Shown here: one piece after another, positions 1-7,706 of the stretch
Numbering within the stretch: the stretch's first letter is position 1
Layout of the letters: every line of letters starts with the position of its first letter
Assembly (NCBI GenBank): GCA_041749275.1
Contig: JBGTBQ010000180.1
Location: forward strand, 1-35,278
From: JBGTBQ01 sp041749275
GTDB taxonomy: Bacteria; Acidobacteriota; Blastocatellia; Pyrinomonadales; Pyrinomonadaceae
Direction of reading: 5' to 3'
DNA: 35,278 nucleotides
Translations under genes and position numbers: made by a program
Notes under the pieces: model-generated
Databases searched by the model: none
The model's input: only the letters and a program-made list of their open reading frames with translations
Told to the model about the DNA's origin: nothing

Positions 1-180
1 GTCTTCATTACGGTTGATCGCAACTTGTCATTTCAGCAGAATTTACCCAAATTCAACATCTCGGTTTTAGTTCTTCATGCTACGTCAAATCGTTTAGCTG
101 ATTTGAAGCCGCTCGCCCCCAAGATACTCTCAACTCTGCCCGCACTAATCAAAGGTGAAGCCGAGCACATAGGCATCTAA
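1..180 (+). CDS. DUF5615-like PIN-type toxin, C-terminal part
   Basis: The frame is open from the left edge to a TAA at 178-180 and gives 59 residues beginning VFITVDRNLSFQQ. A hydrophobic strand followed by T-x-D-x-(D/N)-L-x-F is the pattern of the DUF5615/Mut7-C-like PIN fold, where the Asp is a metal ligand of the nuclease site. Such proteins are usually about 110-120 residues and act as toxins of small toxin-antitoxin pairs, so about half the protein lies outside the window together with any DUF433-type antitoxin. The stop codon overlaps a RYYYAAC core heptamer (175-181) of the cassette array. Relative to that array the gene runs backwards, which is known for toxin-antitoxin cassettes with their own promoter. 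The family call is from a short C-terminal piece and is moderate. Confidence 0.55.
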   Translation, partial: VFITVDRNLSFQQNLPKFNISVLVLHATSNRLADLKPLAPKILSTLPALIKGEAEHIGI

Positions 181-302
181 CATGAATTAGACCGCTTACA
201 ACCCTGAGAGCGAAAGCGCCTTTACACGCCCGGCGGAAGTTCACGACTCATTACCGAAGCGCACCGTGTGAATCTTATCCTGAAGCACGCCGTCTGTTAG
301 GC
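175..302 (-). other. Chimeric attC-like site
   Basis: On the minus strand GCCTAAC (302-296) and GTTAGAT (181-175) are 128 bp apart, a normal attC length. The 5' half beginning GCCTAACAGACGGCGTGC resembles the 5' half of the good attC at 1317 (GCCCAACAACGGCATGC). The 3' half instead consists of the duplicated proS tail and does not pair well with it. It may be a decayed or recombined attC. Another core-like heptamer (ATCTAAC on the minus strand, 431-425) lies seven bases after the stop of the neighbouring gene. I see no gene in 181-438. Confidence 0.35.
179..217. repeat. 39-bp direct repeat, distal copy of proS 3' end
   Basis: These bases are identical to 2220-2258. They contain the last codons of proS (encoding LSLSGL and stop on the minus strand) plus the 17 bases after its stop. 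Similarity continues imperfectly to about 234, giving a proS-like tail AGRVKALSLSGL against AERVQELSLSGL in the real gene. Identity ends on the other side exactly after the AAC (GTT on the minus strand) of the core heptamer. Confidence 0.9.
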
Positions 303-438
303 GGGCTTGGCTCCCGCAGAGTTGTCCCACAACGGCATCCGGCCCTCGCCCCGTCTCCGAACCTGCGGCCTCCCATTAGTGGCGCGGGTATGCTACACCG
401 ATTCTCTGGCTTGTATCACGTCCTGTTAGATTGCGCCG

Positions 439-726
439 TTAATCAGCATGACCATCTTCATTCGCCACTTGTTCTGCGGCTTTATCTAAAACCACACCAT
501 CAATCTTAACAAGTGTGCGGATTCGGCTCACGGCTCTGGACAGGGTGTTTTCATCGTAGATAACTTGTTCATCCTTGCGAATCTCGGTTCCTACCTGAAA
601 GCCTCGACTCTGGCTGAGTTCATAGGTGAGAGCTAGAGCTGCGACCACCGAATCAAATTCCGTACGGGCAGGCTGCCCGTCTCTAGGGTCTCTTGTAGAA
701 TGATGTGTCAAAAAAACTTTACTCAT
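439..726 (-). CDS. Hypothetical small protein (95 aa), cassette cargo
   Basis: Not recognised. The start at 726 is chosen because GGAGGT lies eight bases upstream of the ATG; the frame is open further upstream but has no comparable ribosome site. The protein begins MSKVFLTHHSTRD and contains a region of short charged helices (residues about 25-85) with no signal peptide or membrane segment. The pattern RTEFDSVVAALALTYEL followed by a basic stretch could be a small regulatory or nucleic-acid-binding protein, but no named family is visible. It lies 76 bp downstream of the membrane protein gene at 803-1192, with no attC between, so the two appear to travel as one two-gene cassette and may work together. 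Confidence 0.6.
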   Translation of the reverse strand: MSKVFLTHHSTRDPRDGQPARTEFDSVVAALALTYELSQSRGFQVGTEIRKDEQVIYDENTLSRAVSRIRTLVKIDGVVLDKAAEQVANEDGHAD

Positions 727-802
727 TTCTACCTCCAAGAATGCGTTTTCCCCAATAAAGATTAACGCGCTTTTATTGAAATTACACAGCACAAAGAACA
801 TT

Positions 803-1192
803 TCAATATCTGATCCGACGAACCCATAAGATATGCGAGAGAAATAATAAAATGCATAAACCAGCCACTAATCCGCTAGCAATCTCATTTCGCCGTGCCT
901 GATGTCTGATAGAGGCAATGCGAGAATTATAAGCAGCTTGATACATCTTCCAACCGCCATCTTCTTTCGTTAGCTGGTAATACTCACGGGCCTTATGCTT
1001 CCGCCGAAGGCCGGCTTGGAAATTTTCAAAAGAGGATAGCTCTAAATCTTCAGAGTTGCGAACTGTATTGACCGGGTCTTTAAGGTCATACCACGATTTA
1101 AGAAAAGTAGGCGCTGAGATTAGCAAACCAATGAGAGCTACCAAGCAAACACTATAACAATAGAATATCGTTAACTTTATTGACTTCTCCAT
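803..1192 (-). CDS. Hypothetical small membrane protein (129 aa), cassette cargo
   Basis: Not recognised. The start at 1192 is supported by AGGT six bases upstream and lies about 25 bases after a cassette core heptamer, the usual place for a cassette gene. A hydrophobic segment at about residues 6-26 and a second near the C-terminus (LVAGLCILLFLSHILWV) flank a hydrophilic, basic middle part of about 75 residues. The C-terminus is short and basic (RRIRY). The layout is that of a two-pass membrane protein with the loop on one face. The next gene on the strand (439-726) is a small soluble protein and a plausible partner. Small two-pass proteins of this kind are common among cassette cargo and mostly have no assigned role. 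Confidence 0.65.
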   Translation of the reverse strand: MEKSIKLTIFYCYSVCLVALIGLLISAPTFLKSWYDLKDPVNTVRNSEDLELSSFENFQAGLRRKHKAREYYQLTKEDGGWKMYQAAYNSRIASIRHQARRNEIASGLVAGLCILLFLSHILWVRRIRY

Positions 1193-1214
1193 ATTTACCT
1201 CCAAAGGGGAAGCA

Positions 1215-1317
1215 ATCTAACTCCCGGTATCACCCGCCGCGCATTCAACGTGATTACGGCCAAGTCTTGCGGATGACATCAACGCTATTCGCGGTCGGGT
1301 GCATGCCGTTGTTGGGC
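1215..1317 (-). other. attC recombination site (103 bp)
   Basis: On the minus strand R'' is GCCCAAC (1317-1311) and R' is GTTAGAT (1221-1215). The inner arms at 1290-1308 and 1225-1241 pair as CGGCATGCACCCGACCGCG against CGGTATCACCCGCCGCG, with one mismatch and two unpaired bases in the R''-side arm, a G and an A six bases apart. Two extrahelical bases with this spacing on the R'' side are the hallmark that sets attC polarity in known cassettes. The polarity agrees with the direction of the genes. The 48-nt loop 1242-1289 is variable terminal structure. Confidence 0.8.
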
Positions 1318-1348
1318 TGCGCGGTTATCGAAGCCCCGCTCCTTTTGC

Positions 1349-2188
1349 TTAAGGTCGCCTTCCTCTCCTTCGGCGTGGAATTATTCTAGGACTTCTGGAA
1401 TACGTTCCTGTGCTACGCCTAATGTAAAACGTCCATGTGTAAACGTACCCACGCTGAAAATCCTTCTCGCCTTCAAGCGGCATAACATTCGGTGCAGTAG
1501 CCTGAAATTCGTAAACTCCCGGTTCAAGGGTGATTATTTGATTGGCGGATGGCTTGATTGTGTAACGTGATTGCCCAATAGCGAGATTCAAAGTCCTATC
1601 AGCATTATTGGTAACTTGGATTTCAGGGGCGCGATTGCCACCGACATAACGCGCCTCAAACGGCGAGCCTGTATTTCGAGTAGGCGCGGGCTTTCTAGCT
1701 TTAGCCGTAGCGGAGGGCGTGGCGGCGCGATTTTGAGGCGCATCAACATCAATAATATTATTAGCCATAAGTACGCGCCCACCAGCACCGCACGCATACG
1801 CTAGAACATCAACCCGCCTCCCTTTTCTTAGCAAAGTATCTATCCAGCCCATATCAACTGCTGGAAGCTTACTTTCCTCGTAAAAATCCTCATCAATGTT
1901 GAAGTATGTGTGCCGCTCATTTCTGTCAGATATGGTGAAACCTATGATCCTTGTCCCTGTGTCATCATCGTACTTAATTTGAACAATCGTGCCTTTGTAT
2001 TCAAAAGGCGAAGGACAATCGCTCTCTGAGCCTGCCGCCAAATTGTATATGGCTATAATTCGTGGCTCATCAGTTTGTCGCGGGTCATATTCGACCCTGA
2101 CCTCATTTTGCCCCTGTGCCATTAGCGAAGTTGCAGAGAAAATGAGGAAGGCTATGGAAACAGCAACTCTGCTCATATTCACTCGCAT
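1349..2188 (-). CDS. Secreted hypothetical protein (279 aa), cassette cargo
   Basis: Not recognised. The start at 2188 follows AGGAGG with eight bases between. The N-terminus (MRVNMSRVAVSIAFLIFSATSLMAQ) is a typical Sec signal peptide with probable cleavage after the LMA motif near residue 23. The mature part has an N-terminal region with three Cys (SDCPSPF, AYACGAGG), an Ala/Pro/Thr linker at about residues 155-175, and a C-terminal beta-rich region with alternating patterns (YTIKPSANQIITLEPGVYEF) like a carboxypeptidase-regulatory or Ig-like fold. It ends in a very basic tail (RRRRGRRP). It is the first cassette next to proS; its stop lies 31 bases before the attC. It is probably exported to the periplasm or cell surface; its role is unknown. 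Confidence 0.7.
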   Translation of the reverse strand: MRVNMSRVAVSIAFLIFSATSLMAQGQNEVRVEYDPRQTDEPRIIAIYNLAAGSESDCPSPFEYKGTIVQIKYDDDTGTRIIGFTISDRNERHTYFNIDEDFYEESKLPAVDMGWIDTLLRKGRRVDVLAYACGAGGRVLMANNIIDVDAPQNRAATPSATAKARKPAPTRNTGSPFEARYVGGNRAPEIQVTNNADRTLNLAIGQSRYTIKPSANQIITLEPGVYEFQATAPNVMPLEGEKDFQRGYVYTWTFYIRRSTGTYSRSPRIIPRRRRGRRP

Positions 2189-2236
2189 TTTACATCCTCC
2201 TGACTCAAGGTAGCAGCCCAACATGAATTAGACCGC

Positions 2237-3991
<1,755 letters not shown>

Positions 3992-4106
3992 GGAAGTTTG
4001 CTTCAGTCTCCTTGACGACGAAAGTGCTTTGGAAATGAGGGCCATTCTCGCGCAGCAGATGAGAGGAAAGCAAATAGCCGCTTTGCTATGCTTGAGTTGA
4101 CGCGAG

Positions 4107-4277
4107 TTATAGCGAGTTGCAATTGGATGTAACTATCCACGGAGCGGTCTTTCCGGGGGCGCAAGCGTCCTCGCTTGCCTGAGCGCCCGTCCGGGCGCGA
4201 ATGGTGAGCGTGCGCTGCACGCTTGCAAGCGAGGACGCTTGCGCCCCCGGAGTTCATCCAATTGCAACTCGCTATAA
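4107..4277. repeat. Nested palindromic element (MITE or REP-like)
   Basis: Perfect 23-bp outer arms (4107-4129 and 4255-4277, beginning TTATAGCGAGTTGC) enclose perfect 26-bp inner arms (4153-4178 and 4225-4250, CCGGGGGCGCAAGCG...). Each inner arm contains its own small palindrome GCAAGCG-TCCT-CGCTTGC, and the centre has GCGCCCG-TC-CGGGCGC. The spacer between outer and inner arm is 23 nt on the left and 4 nt on the right, so a simple cruciform would carry a large bulge. It fills the gap between proS and the S41 peptidase gene. I see no gene in 3992-4354. Confidence 0.85.
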
Positions 4278-4354
4278 GGCTAAACTCCGCGAGAAAAAAG
4301 TAGGGCGCGGCAACTTTCGCCCGCGCCCCTCTCTTTCGATTATGCAAACTCGAT

Positions 4355-5464
4355 CTATTGTTTGCCCGAATGCTCGCTTACCTCTTTCTGCATCGTCTCA
4401 ATCAGTCGTTGAAGCTCGCCCTTCAAGTCCTTGTCGGTCGCCTTCTCGTGCGCCTTCTTGAGCGCTGAGAGGTGCGCGACCTTGAGCGCCTGATCCGCTG
4501 GAACTTTTACGTCCGGCTCGACGCCGGTGCCTTCCCAGTTGGTCTTGGTGATGGGGTTGATGGCTCGGCCCGTGGGGATAAAGACGCCGAAGTGCGCGTG
4601 GAGGCGGCTGACGCCGCCGGGGTGCGCGCCGCCGCCCGTCGTCTCGCCGACGATGGTCGCGCGCTTCAGGTTCTTGAGGTTGTAGGAAAACTCCTCCGCG
4701 CCCGAAAAAGTGCGATTGCTCGTCAACACGTACACGTCCTTGCCGGTGTAGCGCTTGCCCGCGACCTCCTTTGAAGTCCAGAACTCGTGGGTGCGATTGC
4801 CCTCGCGCCAGTAGAGCGAGTTCAGGTGGACGGGTTCGGGGCCGAAGAGATACGAGCAGATTTGCGCGACCATTTCGGGGTCGCCGCCGCCGTTCTTCCG
4901 GAGGTCAATGATGAGCGCGTCGGTGTTCGAGAGAAAGTTGAAGACGGAGGCCACCGTCTCTTTGCCGAGTTCAGGGGCGAAGAAGCCGCGGAAATCTACA
5001 TAGCCGACGTTGCCGGCCAAGCGCTCGACCTTCTCAAAGCCGAAGTTGATGCGGCTCATGTCGAGGCGGAACTGCTCGCGCTCTTCGGCGGAAGGCTCGC
5101 GCCGCTGCCCGCGCTCCGGAAGAGGCCGGTTTGAGTAGCGCACGCGGAGGTGTTTATCTTTGCTTACGGCCTGCAAGTCTTCGGTCAGCTTGCGCGCGAA
5201 CTCTTTGGCGCTCGTAATCTCGTCGTACTCCTTTTTCTCCACGCGCGCGCGCACCGCCTGCTCCATCTTCGCGGCGGTTTCGGGGAAGACGTATGCGTTG
5301 TTCAGACGCTTGAGCAGTGTGTCAATCACTTCCTTGCGGGTCGCCGCGTCAATCACGAGGTCGGGCTGCTCCGGCGGCGGCCCCTGCCCCATGCCCATCG
5401 TCGGGTCAATGATAATCATAGCGGCGAAGAGGGTGAGCATCAATAAAGCTTTGGCGGGTCTCAT
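4355..5464 (-). CDS. S41 family peptidase, exported
   Basis: Serine peptidase of the C-terminal-processing/tricorn/IRBP clan. The start is supported by AAGGAG nine bases upstream. Residues 1-27 form a signal peptide (LLMLTLFAAMIII), so it acts outside the cytoplasmic membrane. An IRBP-like helical N-domain (about 35-110, with KHLRV, His105 as likely catalytic His) leads to the S41 core: IIDLRKNGGG (185-194), nucleophile Ser254 in TFSGAEEF with Glu257, and GETTGGGAHPG (273-283). There is no PDZ domain, which separates it from CtpA and favours the IRBP-like branch that trims small peptides. The C-terminal 60 residues are a charged helix. It is transcribed alone, divergent from glyA across 247 bases in which no clear promoter could be fixed. 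Confidence 0.9.
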   Translation of the reverse strand: MRPAKALLMLTLFAAMIIIDPTMGMGQGPPPEQPDLVIDAATRKEVIDTLLKRLNNAYVFPETAAKMEQAVRARVEKKEYDEITSAKEFARKLTEDLQAVSKDKHLRVRYSNRPLPERGQRREPSAEEREQFRLDMSRINFGFEKVERLAGNVGYVDFRGFFAPELGKETVASVFNFLSNTDALIIDLRKNGGGDPEMVAQICSYLFGPEPVHLNSLYWREGNRTHEFWTSKEVAGKRYTGKDVYVLTSNRTFSGAEEFSYNLKNLKRATIVGETTGGGAHPGGVSRLHAHFGVFIPTGRAINPITKTNWEGTGVEPDVKVPADQALKVAHLSALKKAHEKATDKDLKGELQRLIETMQKEVSEHSGKQ

Positions 5465-5711
5465 GTCTTGAATCTCCTTGTTGTGTTGCGGGGAAGTCCG
5501 GTCGTCAATCGGCTATCTCTGACTTCTGACTGAAAACGCATTCTGGTCATAATTACGCGAAAAAGCAAGTCGGGTTCCAAAATATTTCGGTTCGGGAGGG
5601 CGGTTGACGGGCGCGAGCGTGTCGTTGCGGGCGCGTGGGGCGTGAGGTAACATCAGTCTCTTATCAACCGACGCCGTGTCAAAAACTTAGAGCCGTGAGA
5701 GGAGACCGCCG

Positions 5712-7013
5712 ATGGACGACCGGAAGAACGCGACGCTTCGCCAGATTGATCCTTTGATAAGTAAGGCGATAGACGACGAGGTGCGGCGACAGGCCGAAGG
5801 GTTGGAGTTGATCGCCTCCGAGAATTTCGTAAGCGAGGCCGTGCTCGAAGCGATGGGGTCGGTCTTCACGAACAAGTACGCCGAGGGCTACCCCGGCAAG
5901 CGTTACTACGGCGGCTGCGAGTTTACGGACGTGGTCGAGCGCGCGGCGATTGAACGCGCGAAGGAAATCTTCGGCGCCGAGCACGCCAACGTCCAACCGC
6001 ACTCCGGCTCGCAGGCCAACATGGCCGTCTATCTTTCGGCGCTTTCCTACGGCGACCAGATTCTCGGCATGAACCTTTCGCATGGCGGACACCTGACGCA
6101 CGGGCACCCACTGAACTTCTCCGGCTTTAGCTACAAGGTCGCCGACTATGGCGTCTCGCGCGAGACCGAGCAGATTGATTACGACGAGTTGGAACGCATC
6201 GCCAAAGAGAGCAGGCCGAAGATGATCGTCTGCGGCGCGTCGGCCTACCCGCGCACGATTGATTTCGAGCGCATCGGCCAGATTGCAAAGAGCGTCGGCG
6301 CGCGCATGATGGCCGACATCGCGCACATCGCCGGCCTCATCGCGGCGGGGCTGCACCCTTCGCCCGTCCCGCACGCCGATTACGTGACGACGACGACGCA
6401 CAAGACCCTGCGCGGCCCGCGCGGCGGACTCATCCTCTGCCGCGCGGAGCACGCGGCGGAAGTTGATAAGAAACTCTTCCCCGGCATACAGGGCGGCCCG
6501 CTCGTCCACATCATCGCCGCCAAAGCCGTCGCTTTCGGCGAGGCGTTGCAAGAAGACTTTAAGGACTACCAGCGCCGCATCCTCTCGAACGCCAAAGCGC
6601 TCGCCGCCGGTCTGCAAGAGGAGGGCTTCCGCCTCGTCTCCGGCGGGACGGACAACCACCTCGTCCTCGTGGACGTGTTTATGGACGGCAAGGGCGTGAC
6701 GGGCAAGGTCGCCGAAAAGGCGCTCGAAGCCGCGCACATCACCGTCAACAAAAACACCATCCCCTTCGACACCAACAAGCCCTTCGTCGCTTCGGGCGTC
6801 CGTCTCGGCACGCCCGCACTCACGACGCGCGGCATGGGCGAGAGCGAAATGCGCGAGGTCGCCCGTCTCATCGCCGAAGTCCTCCACGCGCCCGAATCCG
6901 AAGAGACGCGCGAACGCGTGCGCCGCTCCGTCCACGAACTCGCCGCGCGCTTCCCGCTCTACCCGCAGCGCCTGCCTCATGCGCCGGAGTCGGAAGCGAT
7001 GGGCGCTGATTGA
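5712..7013 (+). CDS. glyA: Serine hydroxymethyltransferase
   Basis: PLP enzyme converting serine and tetrahydrofolate to glycine and methylene-tetrahydrofolate, the main source of one-carbon units. The 433 residues have all hallmarks: LIASENFVS (33-41), YAEGYPGKRYYGG (56-68), HSGSQAN (97-103), SHGGHLTHG (123-131), the PLP-binding Lys231 in TTTTHKTLRGPRGG, and the C-terminal VRLGTPALTTRG segment. GAGAGGAG lies upstream of the ATG at 5712. The end is extended by about 15 residues (PLYPQRLPHAPESEAMGAD), normal variation. The gene overlaps slightly or abuts the small antitoxin-like gene that follows, so readthrough into it is likely. The long antisense frame opposite it is a GC-content shadow. 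Confidence 0.97.
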   Translation: MDDRKNATLRQIDPLISKAIDDEVRRQAEGLELIASENFVSEAVLEAMGSVFTNKYAEGYPGKRYYGGCEFTDVVERAAIERAKEIFGAEHANVQPHSGSQANMAVYLSALSYGDQILGMNLSHGGHLTHGHPLNFSGFSYKVADYGVSRETEQIDYDELERIAKESRPKMIVCGASAYPRTIDFERIGQIAKSVGARMMADIAHIAGLIAAGLHPSPVPHADYVTTTTHKTLRGPRGGLILCRAEHAAEVDKKLFPGIQGGPLVHIIAAKAVAFGEALQEDFKDYQRRILSNAKALAAGLQEEGFRLVSGGTDNHLVLVDVFMDGKGVTGKVAEKALEAAHITVNKNTIPFDTNKPFVASGVRLGTPALTTRGMGESEMREVARLIAEVLHAPESEETRERVRRSVHELAARFPLYPQRLPHAPESEAMGAD

Positions 7014-7030
7014 AACAAGGCAAGACTATT

Positions 7031-7288
7031 ATGACGACTCATGCAAAACCACTCGAAGAGCTGATCCGAGAGCTTCCGCCTCGCGGTCAAGCTGAAGTGC
7101 GGGACTTCATCGAATTCCTACTCACTAAACAGAGGGCAAGTCCGCACGCCGAAGAGTCGCCCGAGCGAGGGAGTTTTGAACAGCTTTTCGGCTCGTGGGA
7201 TAGCGGCGACGAAAACTCCGCTGACAACGAGCGTATTGATGCTGATCTGGCGCGGGAGTACGCCGGCACTCACGAGTCGGAGAGTTAA
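7031..7288 (+). CDS. DUF2281/VapB-like antitoxin
   Basis: An 85-residue acidic protein starting MTTHAKPLEELIRELPP; an upstream in-frame Met at 7010 inside the glyA end is less likely, and AAGG lies 11-14 bases upstream of 7031. The segment LPPRGQAEVRDFIEFLLTKQ matches the N-terminal helix-rich pattern of DUF2281-type antitoxins, which pair with PIN toxins. The second half is acidic and disordered, with DLAREY near the end, as expected for the toxin-wrapping tail. Its TAA shares one base with the ATG of the PIN gene (TAATG at 7286-7290), so the two are translationally coupled. Family from pattern; pairing from overlap. Confidence 0.8.
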   Translation: MTTHAKPLEELIRELPPRGQAEVRDFIEFLLTKQRASPHAEESPERGSFEQLFGSWDSGDENSADNERIDADLAREYAGTHESES

Positions 7289-7683
7289 TGCTGCTCGATA
7301 GCTCAGGATTACTGTGCCTGCTGGACAAACGCGAACGCCATCACGCCGAAGCCGTCAACTTATACGAGTCCGCGGAGCGGCGTTTGACTCACAACTACAT
7401 CCTAGCCGAATTTGTCGCGCTGACGATTGCGCGTGGAGTGTCCAGAGCAAGATCGCTGGAATTTGTTTCGAGGCTTTTACAGAGCGATAAAGTCGAAGTA
7501 AGCTGGGTGGACGAATCATTTCATCAGGCGGCTGTAACTTTCCTGCAATCTCGACTGGATAAAAAATGGTCGCTGTGTGATGCGGTCAGCTTCCTCATCA
7601 TGCAGCGGCGAAGCGAAACGGATGCTCTGACCACCGACCACCATTTCGAGCAGGCAGGCTTCGTGCGTTTGCTCACGCCTTAA
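7288..7683 (+). CDS. PIN domain ribonuclease toxin (VapC-like)
   Basis: A 131-residue PIN domain protein. The four acidic metal ligands are in place: Asp4 (MLLDSSGLL), Glu41 (ILAEFVAL), Asp98 (SLCDAVSF) and Asp117 (TTDHHF). Length and spacing match VapC-type toxins that cleave tRNA or rRNA when released from their antitoxin. It overlaps the antitoxin gene by one base and is followed 23 bases later by the DinG-type helicase gene, so it could be co-transcribed with both glyA and the helicase. The gene is complete and shows no disabling change. The RNA target cannot be read from the sequence. Confidence 0.9.
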   Translation: MLLDSSGLLCLLDKRERHHAEAVNLYESAERRLTHNYILAEFVALTIARGVSRARSLEFVSRLLQSDKVEVSWVDESFHQAAVTFLQSRLDKKWSLCDAVSFLIMQRRSETDALTTDHHFEQAGFVRLLTP

Positions 7684-7706
7684 AAGTCCTCTAACGTATC
7701 GGCGAC

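Larger units (their letters stand above)
175..2222 (-). mobile_element. Integron-type gene cassette array (no integrase in window)
   Basis: Read on the minus strand, GTTRRRY core heptamers stand at 2222-2216 (GTTGGGC), 1221-1215 (GTTAGAT) and 181-175 (GTTAGAT). Two of them are followed closely by a strong Shine-Dalgarno and a start codon, as in gene cassettes. Cassette 1 spans about 1221-2221 (one secreted protein plus attC). Cassette 2 spans about 181-1220 (two small genes plus a poorly paired attC-like end). The interval looks AT-richer than the flanking chromosome. On this orientation an integrase gene would be expected on the proS side, where there is none, so this is either a cluster of attC sites lacking an integrase or cassettes inserted at a secondary site next to proS. 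The array may continue beyond the left edge. The structure is seen; mobility is inferred. Confidence 0.65.

Noticed and set aside
1180..1389. Open frame on the plus strand with a hydrophobic end
   Set aside because: It runs through the attC site and into the antisense of the secreted-protein gene, has no ribosome site and no family pattern.
4003..4347. Open frame on the minus strand upstream of proS
   Set aside because: It is a translation of the nested palindrome and starts without a ribosome site.
5679..6980. 433-residue minus-strand frame opposite glyA
   Set aside because: Arg/Val/Ala-rich antisense shadow of a GC-rich gene; glyA matches its family over the full length.
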